This document shows positions 9,425 through 20,689 of a stretch of DNA of 64,000 bases, piece after piece. Each line of letters begins with the position of its first letter. Position 1 is the first letter of the stretch. The translations under genes and the position numbers were made by a program. Under the pieces are notes generated by a model, which saw only the letters and a list, made by a program, of their open reading frames with translations, was not told the DNA's origin and made no database searches. The DNA is from Chara braunii (Eukaryota; Streptophyta; Charophyceae; Charales; Characeae). The stretch lies in the NCBI GenBank assembly GCA_003427395.1, contig BFEA01000065.1, forward strand, positions 547,986 through 611,985, written 5' to 3'.

Positions 9425-10453
9425 TGCAAGGAATGTGAGGGAGAGCGATAAACGGAAATCCAAATTGTGAAATCACGCGGTAGATTAAATAGGCGAGAAC
9501 CAAGCAGAAAGCATAATGCACCGAGATACAACCCATAAGAGGAAAAGAATGAACTTGAATGTCAACGTCGGCGCTATCTCGCCATATCAACATACTATCC
9601 AATGTCACTCCTGATTGGCGCTGAGTGCCCAACTTATACTACTCAGCCTACACTAGCCTATACTATGTTCATGGAACAAAATTCATTCCAAAGTTGAAAA
9701 TCAATTTACATGACGATGTCCCCGATGCAGACTGCCAGCTTACATCAGGTACATGCCTCTCTTCTCCCCTCGTCACCCCGTCTTCCCACAGCATGCAGCT
9801 CCTTACCCGAGGACCACCATCGCCATCACCTGTCTTTGCGCCCCAGCAGCCTGGCTATGGCCACGATGCGCCTGCTGCCACAGCAGCGACCCTCTCACTT
9901 CCAACACCCGTGCGCGCGTTCTCTAATCAGCGCCAGGCAGCAATGCCAGCGCCAATGCAGTAGTGTGGCCGCCTGCTTGCACAAAACCGTAGTGTGCTTC
10001 TGTTGGGCGAGACACTTTTGTTTATGGAAACTGTTGCCCAACCTTTGCCTGCCTCGGTCTGGCTATGTGTGTCCGGAAGCTTCACGTCGGGCCAAAGTGT
10101 TTGTTCCTAGGACCGTTCAGACCCTGGCCTAGGCCCGTAGCAGTTAAGCATGCCCAGCCACCCAGGCTAAGTGTGCGGTGCTTGCTGCTCGTTGTCTGCT
10201 TCCACGTCCAAGCACAGAGAGGTCTGAAAGCTTCTTGGAATATTCTCATTCTCAGGAGCGTGTTTGAGTAACCAACTGGCGCCTACTGTCTAGTGCCCAA
10301 CCATGCAGAAATGGCAATTACAGCATATTTGGGGACCCCACTATGCATTACCGGGCCCGCCGTCACTTAGGGCTGGTACATTGCTTGTTGGGGCCCCCAT
10401 TGGGCATTCTGAGGTTGCCGTAGTGAGGCCAATGTGAGGGCGTAGTCCTTGCA
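9425..10453 (-). repeat. 3' LTR of Ty3/gypsy element 1
   Basis: 1,029 bp, starting TGCAAG and ending CTTGCA on either strand, a TG...CA LTR end with a 6-bp inverted repeat. A diverged second copy of matching length (1,025 bp) lies at 33841-34865; the two share words throughout, such as AATGCACCGAGATACAA and CACTATGTT. On the minus strand the LTR follows the coding region and a purine-rich tract, so it is the 3' LTR. Confidence 0.88.
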
Positions 10454-10469
10454 CCTCGTCCCCCTTAGC
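10454..10469 (-). promoter_or_regulatory. Polypurine tract of gypsy element 1
   Basis: On the minus strand GCTAAGGGGGACGAGG directly precedes the TGCAAG start of the LTR, the position where RNase H-resistant RNA primes plus-strand DNA in Ty3/gypsy elements. Confidence 0.7.
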
Positions 10470-10492
10470 TTCGAAAGTCCGCTGAGATACTT

Positions 10493-11055
10493 CTACACAG
10501 GTGCTTTCCCCTTCAACTTTCCTTCGTACTCGGCAAAGACCTGAGGGGTTGTCTTGACCAGCTCCTCTTCCATGAACCAGCGATCTTCATTCGGATCCAA
10601 ATGATATCTGAATCTGACCCGGTATTCCCTCATAGGTTTTGGCAGTCTCCCTTTGCAGACAGGCTTGGGAGCAGGCAGGTCTTTATGATCCGCAATATCG
10701 TCAATGTCCACGTGACCATCTATGGTTGGGGGCAACATTGATCTTCTTGAAGGAAACTTGTCAGTCTCGGCAGACGGTGCAAGCTTTGAAGCGTAAAAGC
10801 TTGGGTAAGTGATCAGGTGACCAGGTATTCTGATCACATATGAGGGACCATCCAAATCACTACCCACAATATCCAGGATTGCCCTAGGACCAAAGTAGTG
10901 AGGCATTAGTTTTTTAGAGATGTTGAGTTGTTGTCCTAACTCGCTACCCAGACACATTCCCCTATCTGAAATGTACATTGTTGTCTATCTCTGTTTTCAT
11001 AGGCGATCATAGCCTCAGGACATTTTCCAATATGCTCGACAGCCTGCTGCAACAA
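10493..11055 (-). pseudogene. Integrase C-terminal region plus chromodomain-like tail (gypsy 1)
   Basis: The minus frame includes KLMPHYFGPRAILDIVGSD, then a P-x-H-L block and FYASKLAPS, the usual GPY/F module of Ty3/gypsy integrases. The C-terminal stretch with VRFRYHLDPNEDRWFMEEEL resembles a degenerate chromodomain (aromatic, then W, then E-E-L). Chromodomains steer integration to modified chromatin. The segment 11055-10979 continues the integrase C-terminus in another frame (AVEHIGKCPEAMIAYENRD). A stop ends the chain just after GKAPV. Confidence 0.8.
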
Positions 11056-11300
11056 CTAAGTCTTTTTGTGTTCGAAATGTCTTCTGGCCCCTGTCGCAAC
11101 ATGATATGCTCCTAGAAATAAACTATGCAAAGACGCACTACACAGTACACACAACCTTTTATTCCTTGCCTTTTCAAGAAAGAGTAACCCGTCCGCCATC
11201 ATTAACTCGTCGGAAACAATTTTGTTTTTTGCGTCGAGCTTGTGGACAATATCCATCATTGTGGGATCTTCCCTGTAGGCATCCACCGAACTCGAAAATA
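11056..11300 (-). pseudogene. Integrase N-terminal zinc-binding region (gypsy 1), core deleted
   Basis: The frame contains DGLLFLEKARNKRLCV followed by a damaged His/His segment (AYHVATGARRH). This is the segment just before the HHCC zinc domain. It runs directly into the integrase C-terminus, so roughly 480 bp encoding the D-D-E catalytic core is absent. The element could not integrate with this protein. Confidence 0.75.
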
Positions 11301-11345
11301 CGGTTGATACGAAGTATTGCCTTTTGCACCTCTTTGATCATTTTT

Positions 11346-11640
11346 TTATACTCTCTGTTGTTTTGTGACCGATAGTGTACAAGTATCGTGAGGGAAAGGT
11401 GAAAAGAACCCTAGTGATCGAATTACTTCGTCAGATAAATCAAACTCGGTGTTCAGCGCACCCAAAAAATCCACGTTGCTCGAGAGCGTGTCGGCAACCT
11501 TGTTGTACTCCCCTTTCAAGTACTCGAACTTGAAGTCATATTGATCTTTGACTTCAATCAATAGCTTGAGAGCATTGGACGTTGGCTTTTGATCTATTTG
11601 AAGGTCTGATGGCCAGATCTCACATAGAATAATTTACGCA
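11346..11640 (-). pseudogene. RNase H C-terminal part (gypsy 1)
   Basis: The minus frame reads YDFKFEYLKGEYNKVADTLS, the signature that closes Ty3/gypsy RNase H (normally KG-x-x-N-x-x-ADALSR; here S-S-N). Upstream codons (WPSDLQIDQKPTSNALK) continue the domain with breaks. The catalytic Asp residues further upstream are in decayed sequence. Confidence 0.75.
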
Positions 11641-11929
11641 GCAGGTAGTCCCTCCAATGGGTCAATGTTTTATAAAGGGTATAAAACTTATGCTAGGTGA
11701 ATTTTGCCAATAAGGTGATATTGGGTTGCGTTAGTCGTCACAGTGAATGGGGGGGGCAAGGGGGCAAAATCAGCAGTGCACACAAATCACTCATGCGCAC
11801 AGTCTCACAAAGACAGTAAACAACGTGATCCACAACGCGGGATATCAGGGTCAAAGAGCATGAAAACGTCGTGATGCATGATAGCAGACTTCAATTGCTA
11901 AAGACTCTCATACTTGTCAGTCCAATCCT
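11641..11929 (-). pseudogene. Decayed RNase H / connection region (gypsy 1)
   Basis: Position and flanks indicate RT-RNase H connection, but I could not read a continuous conserved frame here. It includes a G-run at 11749-11756. Confidence 0.4.
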
Positions 11930-12712
11930 ATGGTGTGTCAAGGCGCGATAAATCAGTCAAAGGGGAGGTCATTGTAATATAAATCTTTATAAAATTTTGG
12001 TAGCAGCCAAAAGAGGATCGGACCTCCATCACAGACTGAGGTTGTGGTCAGTCAGAAATGGCAACCACCTTTGCATCTTCCAGCCTAAGTCCGTCCGCAA
12101 ACATTTCATGACCTAAATACATCTTGGTGCGACCGAACTCGCATTTTTTCAAATTGATCTTGTACTTGTGCTACTGAAGAAGTCCAAGCACAAGATCAAC
12201 ATGTTGCGGGTGTTCGTTGATAGTTCTACTGGAAATTAAAAATATCGTTGAGATACACAACAATAAACGAATCCAAGTAGTCAAAAAATACCCTGTTCAT
12301 GACATGTTCAAATGTACCCGGTGCATTGCAAAAACGGAAAAGCATCACCACAAACTCGTACAGAGTATCTGGTTTGAAAAGCGGGGTATCATGCAGATTC
12401 TCTGGTCTAATAATAATCTGATGGTGGCTGGATTGCAGGTTCATTTTGGTAAAGTACCTGCATCCCTGCACCCTATCCACTAGATCATCAATGAGCAATA
12501 GAGACTATATTTTTCACAGTGATGGCATTGAGGTCTTTACAATCAATGCACATCCTCAAGGATCCCCCTTTTTTTTGAACGAACAAAACTGGTGCACGAA
12601 AGAGAGATGTGCTAGGCCGAATCCACCCGTTCTCTATAAGCTCTTTCAGTTCTCGGCGAAGCTTGTCAAACTCGGTTGGAGTCATCCTACAGACCCTCTC
12701 TTTTGATGTCAT
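11930..12712 (-). pseudogene. Reverse transcriptase domain (gypsy 1)
   Basis: Pieces in order: RMTPTEFDKLRRELKELIEN, then GWIRPSTS, APVLFVQKKGG and RMCIDCKDLN (12712-12488); then YFTKMNLQSSHHQI and FCNAPGTFEHVMNRVF, with VVYLNDIF (12498-12226); then HPQHVDLVLGLLQ, KCEFGRT and YLGHEMFADG toward 11930. These are RT motifs 1 to 7 and the thumb. The catalytic YLDD reads YLND, removing one metal-binding Asp. Frame changes occur near 12490 and 12225. Confidence 0.88.
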
Positions 12713-12925
12713 ATTACCTGGGAAGATGATTTTTATGGCGTGAACGACCTATCTATGATTCTCAAAGGCTCCTCAAACAGATCAGAGTACTTAGTGACGA
12801 CAATTTCGCTCTCTGGGGATGATTTAACGATATCCCCTTTCTAAGAGACGAACACCAAGTACATACCCTCCTCTTGGTTCTATTTCATAATAATTATATA
12901 ACGCTGATGCACACACTGTGAGAGT

Positions 12926-13277
12926 TGACTAATCTTCTAGCCTTATACTTAGCTAGTATAATGGTCCTCCCATCAGGAAACACATGCTTAAGCACCTTTT
13001 AGTCTCAATCAAAATGGGGTTTGGCAATTGACAACCTCGGGGAAGTATATACCTAACAACATGGCAGGTTGTTTCTGACCAGGAACGAAATCATATGACT
13101 AATCTTCTAGCCTTGTACTTAGCTAGTATAATGGTCCTCCCATCGGGAAACACATGCTTAAGCACCTTCTAGTCTCAATCAAAATGGGGTTTGGCAATTG
13201 ACAATCTCGAGGAAGTATATACCGTTTAGTCTCAATCAAATGGCAGGTTGTTTCTGACCAGGAACGAAATCATATGA
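12926..13277. repeat. 170-bp tandem duplication inside gypsy 1
   Basis: TGACTAATCTTCTAGCCTT occurs at 12926 and 13096, and the following 170 bp are nearly identical, up to CATATGA. The second copy carries a small extra insertion near 13222. It lies between protease and RT coding sequence and further breaks the frame. Confidence 0.9.
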
Positions 13278-13393
13278 TTAAGTTCCCCTCCTCTATAGGA
13301 GAAGGTGCAGTCCACGTCCTTGACGTTGCCATGGACAACCATGCGCTCTTTGTTGGTCAGAGTAGAGGTTAGAGATCTACTTAGGTGCTACAC

Positions 13394-13609
13394 CTAGTCT
13401 AAGTCCCCAAGGTGGAATCTCTCAACGAAGTTGCAACTTATGAAGTTTTGTGTGGAGCAAATGTCTATGAAGAAACCGAACTTGCGATTACCTGCATCGA
13501 CTTCCATAATGATTTGCTCCCCTTTAGTATCTCTAGACAACGCTACCCAAGATTCACGAGGGTCTCTTGCTAACCACTCCGTCTCTAACTCTTTTAAGGC
13601 CTCATACAT
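13394..13609 (-). pseudogene. Aspartic protease domain (gypsy 1), active site altered
   Basis: The minus frame shows FFIDICSTQNFIS followed by a short helix (VERFHLGDL). It aligns to the retropepsin active-site loop, which normally reads D-S/T-G-A-T-x-N-F-I-S. Here D is kept but the next residues are I and C, so the catalytic D-S/T-G triad is lost. Confidence 0.7.
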
Positions 13610-13689
13610 ATCTAACGAACAAAGTATTGTTTGGTCTAGATGTGCCTGCAGGGTGATTAGTGAGTCAATAGTTTCGTCCTACTCCTGAA

Positions 13690-15514
13690 GTGGTGAGGGA
13701 ACATCATCCACCTCAACATGAGTAGAAACAACGACAATCTACTGGCCTAATGTGTTGTCCTGAAATGAACTCGTAGAAGCTTCACCATGGGCGGACGATC
13801 TGCCCGTATATCTTGTCGCTGGGATCTTCTGAGGTACCTTCACGTTTTTGCACTTACCCAAGCGGGAGTTTTGAGGGAGTTTTGGGTTTGCCCCTGACTC
13901 TTTTGTTGACCGCCCTTGTTGCAACCAATTGCCTTACATTTGGTTATTATAGCGAGGTTTTCTCCCTTTAGATTGTCATCACTGTCTAACTTTGTCTCTT
14001 CAACAAGATCGAAAATGTCATCGATCCCAGTTAGATTCCCATCAGAATTAGTCATCATCAATTGATGTCTCTTCTTCCTTCATTGTTGTGAAACCTTCTT
14101 CTTCTCATTGTCCGTAGCAACTAGTTGCACTCTCTCTAGCTTACCTCTAAATCCTAGGCCTTCTTGTTGAAGGAGTCTAGGTCGTGATACTCAAGGTATG
14201 TCCCGCCAATCATCCAGTTCTTGATATGTGGGAAGACATTACAAGAACATGGTCAGCACGACCTGTGGATTATAGCGCACTCTTGGACAACGATTAACTT
14301 CTCTATGACACTGGTGAGATCTCGCATGGTCTTGTACTTTTTAGTATCAAGTCAATCCAATGCATCAGTGGCTTGCTGAGTCTGCCGAGGGTTGTGCCAA
14401 CGTGCTTCAACCAAGTCCATAAAACTTTATAATGTTTGGATCTTAGCTCAATCGTTCATTCTCGTATTATAGCATCGGGATGCGACTAACCCATCTAGCC
14501 GTCTAGTTGTCGAACCATCAAGGTAAGAGGCAGTTGCAATCACCTCCTCATCACACGTCGTGCATTTGACCCTCACCCACACTAGGACTGTTCTCAACCA
14601 CGTGTCAAGAGCCTCATCCTTCTTGTCTCAAGAGAATGTCTTGAGGTGGTTTCCGTGGAATCTTCGAGAACCATTGTTGTTGTGGTGCAATTCGGACCTA
14701 TTGCTACACAGGTTTTTGAACCGGTCGTTGCCCTGCAGCGGCAACAGCTGGGGTCGAGGATAAGGAAGCCGGAGTTTGCGCAGCTGTTACTGACGTACTA
14801 CCTGGTGGGATATGAAACTCAGGAACAAAGGGACTTGTCATCGTCGGATACGATGGTGGTGACATAGAAGTTGTTGGCGGCTTGATACTCGGTCCGCTTG
14901 TTGTGGAAGGGACTGGTTTTCCCTTCCCCTGCATGACATTCAATATCTGGTCAAGGGTGTCTTCGATGTCATCCAGTTTGTTGTCCATGTACGCCTACAT
15001 ACTCATCATATCAGCCTTGAGGACCTTGCCCGTGTCATCGAGGATTGAGTCATTAACCCTTCCAATGCAGCTTTATCTGCCTCTTTGCTCTCCATCCTAG
15101 CTTTGCTACTTCTAATTTCATTTTCTTTGTCGGTAGCATCTTTGAGATCCTCTTCTAGTCGTAACCAGAGTAATTTTACTTGTTGGAGCTATATCTCCTC
15201 TCTAGTGGGCTGAGGGGGCTAGCTGCACTAACCCCACTGGATGAGGCAGAGGAGATAGCGAAAGTTTTTGACGTCTGCTGACCTTGAGAGGTTGCTGCAG
15301 AAGTGGCCATGGCGTTTGTTATCGCTGCTGACACATATTTTGTTGTTGTTACCGCCTCCCTAGCCATCCGCATATGGTTGACCCTTACTTCGGCCCATAA
15401 CCTTCTCTTGTTCCTTGATAGCACAACCTTGAACATTATGGGAATACATTGAGTATCCCGTCGTGTGTGTTTTCTATCGTCAGCTATTCCTTCCCCACTA
15501 CCTATGTCGCTCAT
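13690..15514 (-). pseudogene. gag region (gypsy 1), multiply frameshifted
   Basis: Several minus frames follow one another: 15514-15176 starts MSDIGSGEGIADD; 14988-14704 is Pro/Ser/Thr-rich after a helix starting MDNKLDDIEDTLDQIL; 14061-13739 is acidic, then basic. The position upstream of protease, and the helix and proline-rich composition, support gag. I could not find a clean CCHC knuckle. The 15514 ATG is a plausible start. Confidence 0.55.
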
Positions 15515-15520
15515 CAGTTA

Positions 15521-16095
15521 GAGCAAAACACTTTCTGCACTAGTGCCCTCACTGGAGCCTACCACAATATGTTTTTAATCAGGTTGTAAGATAAATAAAA
15601 ATAATTAAATATTTGGCAAGTCACCGAGGCTACCGTTCAGGTGGTGTCAAGTTATCAACAACATATTCAAAAACTGAGCAAATGACTTACTCCTGCTTCG
15701 ACCAGTTTTTGAGGAACAATAATAAACAAAATAGGAAATGATAGACTACTATTGTTCTAATCTACAACTGCCTATCAGATGTTAGCAGCTTATCACACCT
15801 AATCAAAAATTAAAATAAATGCAGATGCATGCAAAGATATGAAATAGTAATAATAATATTCGAGCATCAATTTCAATTTTTTTCCCCCTTTATCCGACAT
15901 CCTGATTGCATCAATAGAGCATTTGTGTCTATGGTGTGCACAACGGCTCACCCTTGTGCCCAGGTAATATGTTCATAAGAACAATTATTACACCCTAGTA
16001 ACGCGTTGTCTGCGAATAACTGCGGGTATTTTGAATATAGAATATTCACAAAATCACAATGCGGAGCCCTTTGTGGTCTTGATCGTCAGTAGAAG
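15521..16095. other. AT-rich spacer, no 5' LTR
   Basis: The stretch where the 5' LTR and PBS of gypsy 1 should lie contains neither a TGCAAG-type LTR end nor a tRNA-complementary site. It is AT-rich and non-coding. Confidence 0.55.
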
Positions 16096-16179
16096 TTGTT
16101 TTTGGCTTTGACTAAGGCGCACGTAAACGGAGTGCGGCAACAACTTATATTTTGTAGTAGTTTGTCTCGACCTTGGGCA

Positions 16180-16440
16180 CGAGCACTATTGGTTACGTCA
16201 TTAGAGTTTCATGCGGCAGGTAAGGGGATTGAGAGCGGTGACCGGCGGCAATGTTGCGTTGGAGCAATTGAAAATACAAAGGGGTTGAGGGTCTGGTGGG
16301 GCTATCCCTCTTGGTTTTGTTGCCATCCTATTCGTGGATTCACTTAACTGAGAAGGGCGTCGACGGTCTTCCTTCCCCAAAAAAACACCGTCGTATTTTT
16401 ATTTATTTTTATTTTTTATTTATTTATATTCCTTTAACTT
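16180..16440 (+). mobile_element. tRNA-derived SINE copy A
   Basis: A GGTTACGTCATTAGAG head, a body with GGGGTTGAGGGTCTGG and GGCTATCCCTCTTGGTTTTG, a TATTTTTATTTATTT tail, then a GTCCCGTTTCTGGGAC hairpin. The same series of blocks recurs at 46030-46320. The 46-kb head reads like a plant tRNA-SINE head (ACATTGGACTGAC, then GCTCGGGATCGAGGCC). The two copies are diverged. Confidence 0.6.
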
Positions 16441-16499
16441 AGTTACAGGTCCCGTTTCTGGGACGCGGCGCCAGTGTTGGTACCAAAGCTGCTTGTTGT

Positions 16500-16565
16500 A
16501 GCCAACGAGTGTGAGCAGTTGGTATAACCATAAACTGTTGAAACAAAGGCCTGAGCGAGAACCTC
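16500..16565 (+). repeat. tRNA-like SINE head
   Basis: GTGAGCAGTTGGTATAACC followed by AAACTGTTGAAAC matches the A-box/anticodon-arm pattern of the heads at 17161 and 17473. The B-box is degenerate. Not a functional tRNA. Confidence 0.5.
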
Positions 16566-17160
16566 CTGCGGGTCCACCATCCACCAACTACGATCTGTTG
16601 TGAAAAGTTCGAGTGTGAGCATGTCAGTTGGGACCCGATAAATGGTAAATTGTGCCCTGGGCACAAGCGACTAGAGGGAACCAGGTCGGAGGCCTTTGTA
16701 GGTGGTCGTTCATATGGAACCCTTCGCCACTTCGGTCTTCAAAGTTCCTATCTAAGTTTTGCTACTACCACCAAGATCTGCAGCGGGATCTGCTTCACTT
16801 GGGATCACGCTGCAAGGTTCGCGGGCCCCGCGCCCTGCTACTCTTCACGACAGTCGAACATAGGCCGAACGCCCGACGCCATCAGACCAGCGAAGTACCA
16901 AATTGCTGTTGCTCCGGACGATCAAGGCCTTGTCCCATCTGAAAAGGTACAGCAGTGTGACTTGAACCATGCCCAAAACCTCGAATTGGCCTATCCCAAA
17001 TCTGCATATTTTGCAGATTTGGGGCCTCAGTCTGAGCATTCCCATTGGAACCACAGCTATGGAACAGTTTTGTTGTGCAGCTGTGAGAACATGCACTGCA
17101 GGAGGGGGAGGACTGTCGTGACCCCTGCGTCTAGTACCGGGGCTGGTCAGGCATAGAACG

Positions 17161-17232
17161 GGCCTGGCTCGGTTGGCACACCCATGAACTGTTGAAATGC
17201 AGGCCCGAGTTCCAAGTCCATGGGAAGCAGAG
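17161..17232 (+). repeat. tRNA-like SINE head
   Basis: TGGCTCGGTTGG is a consensus-like pol III A-box; ACTGTTGAAATGCAG and CCGAGTTCCAAGTCC follow, the last a B-box with one inserted C. The same ACTGTTGAAA core occurs at 16.5 and 17.5 kb. Confidence 0.65.
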
Positions 17233-17472
17233 GAGTGAAATGCTACAATTATGAAGTTTTTGCCAGCTTGGGGTGGTGTGACCAGCATCGCAGTGAAGAA
17301 TGATTGAAATTGCCATGGGTGGCCATCACGACAGTTGAGGATGGACGGCGACTGCATTCCCCCTCCTATCTTCTTTATGGTTGTTTTTACTTTTTATTTG
17401 AGATTTTTTCTATTATCTTTGATCTTTGGGACTGGAGTAGTGTCAGTCTCGTGGCATCGGGCAGAACCAACT

Positions 17473-17541
17473 GGCCTAGCGCAGTTGGTACACCCTTCAA
17501 CTGTTGAAAATACAGACCCGAGTTCAAACTCCAATAGAAGT
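17473..17541 (+). repeat. tRNA-like SINE head upstream of U6-like sequence
   Basis: The A-box TAGCGCAGTTGG (17477-17488) and B-box-like GAGTTCAAACTCC (about 17520-17532) are correctly ordered about 33 bp apart. A U6-like sequence starts 90 bp downstream. Acceptor-stem pairing is poor, so this is a tRNA-derived head and not a tRNA gene. Confidence 0.7.
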
Positions 17542-17629
17542 AGATGAGCAAGATGGTACAATTTTAAATTATCGGGGGGCGGGGCTGCCCAACTCCGTGG
17601 GGATATCCCAGTGTCGTGCCCACGGGTCA

Positions 17630-17706
17630 GTCCTTCGGGACATTCGTTAAAATTGGAATGATATAGGGAATATTAGCATGACCCCTAGGCAAGGGTGGCT
17701 GTGTGT
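17630..17706 (+). pseudogene. U6 snRNA-like pseudogene
   Basis: GTCCTTCGGGACATTCGTTA, then AAATTGGAATGATATAGGGA, ATATTAGCATGACCCCTAGG and CAAGG follow plant U6 from its first nucleotide to about residue 70. Differences fall in the ACAGAGA region (here TATAGGGA), which a working U6 needs for 5' splice-site pairing. The 3' third is lost. Confidence 0.85.
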
Positions 17707-20539
17707 AGCATTTGATCCTGGCCAGCAAAAGGGGGGGGGTTCGTTGTCGTGGCCAGCGGTCACAACGATGAGTATTAAAGACTATGCAGTCCAACAGCAA
17801 AGCCTTATGAAGCTTCAGTTTTGGATAGGGTTGTTGTTGGATCACTTGCTACTAGGCACTGCGTTTGCATGGAGGAAACGAGGAGGACAACCACAAACAT
17901 AAGGGAGAAAAGAAGTGAGGGAGAAGAAAACGACCAAGAAGACAATGGAGAAAAAGAGCATGCCGGTGGGATTAGAAGGATGATGAGCCACTGTCCGAAG
18001 TAGAGTGATGGGCCAAAGTAGGTGGTGCTGGTGGAAGCGCGGAGGGACAGTGGCATGCAAGTTGTGCTTCATTCAACAGGCGGGTATAAGGGCAGGTGCA
18101 CCCAGGCGTAATTTCGCGCTAGATACATTTGCAGGTAAGGAAGGAGAAAGCAACGAGACGGGTTGGCGGATTCGTGCGGGGTAGGATGTGAAGTAGGGGT
18201 CTTGAGACGCTGCGAAGTGAATGACAGCGTCAAAATTTACGATAGGTGCGTGGTTTGGGCAGCATAAGAAGTAAGAGTTGCACCTAGAGGTGGAGTTCAA
18301 CAAAGTGCGAATGCATCTAGCATCTAGCCATGTTCTAGCGTAAGATTCATTTCGATTATTACCCATGCTAATGATGAAAGTAGCTGCTCGCAGTATCTCT
18401 GCGTGCATGGTTGGAAAAACACTGTATATTCAAGTTGTCATATTCTATCGGCATTCTCACTCTAATCTTGTTCAGCCTATTGATGGAAGTAACCTCTCTC
18501 TATCTCTCGGTGCGAAGGATTTGAAGGCAGTATATCCGCCCATGACCCAACGAAAGATTCACTCTCATATTGCACATTGGTGAGCTCGACCCAGCCTCGT
18601 AGTCGTTCTCCATGTGTTGGTCGCGTTGTTCATGGTCTTCAACCTGGTAATCGAGTTGATCGTAGTGGACATCCTCGACATTCCCCTGGTTGATTTGGGA
18701 GAGCGTGCGAGCGGGTATGAGGGAGAGCAAGAGGGGTAGGGTGCTTACCTCGGGGAGTAGGTGATGAGAGAGGGACCGACAGTCGAGTTACGAGACTAAA
18801 CCAAGCGTAGGCACGGTGCAGTAGATCGGCGCCTCTCTCCATGTTCTAGCGGAGAGTACAAATCGGGTGGAGCAGCAATCGAGCAGGGCGAACAGGCGGT
18901 GATAGAAAGTTGTTAAATAAGAGAGAAAGCTAGAAAGAGGGAGAATGGGCACCTACATCGTAGAGTGGGCGGTGTGGGGCGAACCAAAAGTCAGGTTACG
19001 GTGCCAAACAACAAGGCAGAACAACGGGCAAACTTGCTTGAACCTGCCAATGTTTAAGTGAAATATATATTCCGATTTTGCTCATCCATTGACGAAGGCA
19101 GTCTCGTGTCTTGATACGCGCACAACGATATCTGTGTCCGACAGTTCTTTAGCTCATACTTACACCAGAGTTTTGTGTCAATGTGTTTGTTTGTTGTACT
19201 GTATCTTTCCATGTAGTAGCGGAAGATTCATTCTCATTTTCCACATTTGGTAACTGTCGGAGAAGAGTCGCGCGTATAGTATTCATAAACAGCAACGCGA
19301 TTCGTTGGTTGTCAATCTCAAAGCTGCTCACCGGATCCGGTTGCTGGTTATCGTCGGGATTACATTGTTTTTTGTTGACGTCCTCGTAATCATCGTCGAA
19401 CCCTGCTGATCGAGGGACTACTTATTATCCCGATCCTGACCACCATTGTAATGATCACCCCCGTGCTCGGTGTTTTGTGTTTATGGTCTAATCATCTTTT
19501 ATATGTGATCATGACCTTCTTCCCCCTTGCTGCCTTTTTCTCAGCTGCACGGGTTGGAAGTATACGTTCGTAGGCTCCGGATAGGTGAGTTTGGAGGAAT
19601 GGAAAGGTAAGTTGAAGTTAGGAGAAAGGTTGTTGCTCGTGTCCATTGCTGAGTGGGAGATAGTTGGGTTGGTGGCGTTGTTGATGATTTGTTCCTTGAC
19701 GATCCCACTGGTTGAGTAATTGATGAATAACGAAGTAGAGGAATGAAGAAGGAAACTATGTGGTGTCGTAGCGAAGGCAGAGAGACAATGGTGAGACCGA
19801 GTGTGTATCTGCTCATGCACTAGTTGAAGGTCCGTCTTGAACTTAATTGAGATTGCAGTGGTGTTGTAGTCGATCGTTTTGCTACTACCAGACATTCCTT
19901 TGTATCTATTGATTGTGATCGGGGATCAGGTGGCTGCTAAGCATATTTGGTTAGTTGAGGTCTCAGTGGTGCTCGTTTCAGTCAAAGGCACGACTCACTT
20001 TTGTGTAAATCAGCATTGTTGAGGCCACACTGTCTTGACCTATGATACCGCCCACAATGTCCACTGTCGTGATCTCTGCGCATGCGGTGAGTTTAGAGGG
20101 AGTTAACTTGAGTTAATAGGAGGTCGGTACTGGTTGCGGTAGAGACAGGTCCAATACTGTAAAGTTCGTTGATTGAAGCAGGAGGTTGTTGCTCCCGAAA
20201 GTTGACGTTTGTTTGGTCTCTCGGCAAAGAGGCAGTTGATAGAATGCGGCAGGAGTTGCGACAGTGATGTAGGGTGAGTTGCTGTGTAAGGAGAGATTGT
20301 CATTGTCGTACGAAAATACTACGTGCGCTGCTATTTGCGGAATTTGCTCCCACTTCGAGTAGGACACGGGGGGTGTTGTATTCGAATGTGGTCTTTCTGG
20401 GATGTGTAGTTGCAGTTTTGTCAGAGGTGGGGGCGTGGTGACTTGATGGTCAGACTCTAAAAAAGGGGTTATTGTTATGGCTTGGAGCATCGTCAGAAGG
20501 CTGTTACACCGCATTTTTACTGTGGTTTTTCGCTTTCAT
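17707..20539. other. Non-coding region with scattered CTAGCGGAAGATTCA modules
   Basis: No frame has recognisable family features; the long minus frames at 19.5-20.5 kb are Ser/Thr/Asn-rich without motifs. Copies of the module seen at 7.1-7.5 kb occur near 18325-18360, 18550-18585, 18838-18855 and 19205-19250. Flanks of the 18.0-18.9 kb modules resemble 47.7-48.1 kb (for example GCACCCAGGCG and CTTACCTCGG against CCTGGGCGC and CTTACCTG). Confidence 0.55.
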
Positions 20540-20689
20540 TGCACTATTGCTTCCATCGCGGGGCCCTCATGCGAGTGAAGATTGCAAGTCCCTCTCACGC
20601 AAGTTGAGTTGTCCCTTTCCTGTATCTCGAGAATCTGAAACCCCTCATTCTACCCTTCTTACTCTAAGTCTAATATGAGGTTACGAGAG

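Larger units (their letters stand above)
9425..15520 (-). mobile_element. Ty3/gypsy retrotransposon 1 (chromovirus-like), decayed
   Basis: Reading the minus strand from 15.5 kb down to 9.4 kb, the order is gag, protease, RT, RNase H, integrase zinc domain, integrase C-terminus with chromodomain, PPT, LTR. This is the Ty3/gypsy pol order. The 5' LTR is missing at the right end: 15.52-16.1 kb shows no LTR or PBS. The integrase catalytic core has been deleted, the RT motif is YLND instead of YLDD, and the protease active site is altered. It is a dead copy. Confidence 0.85.
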
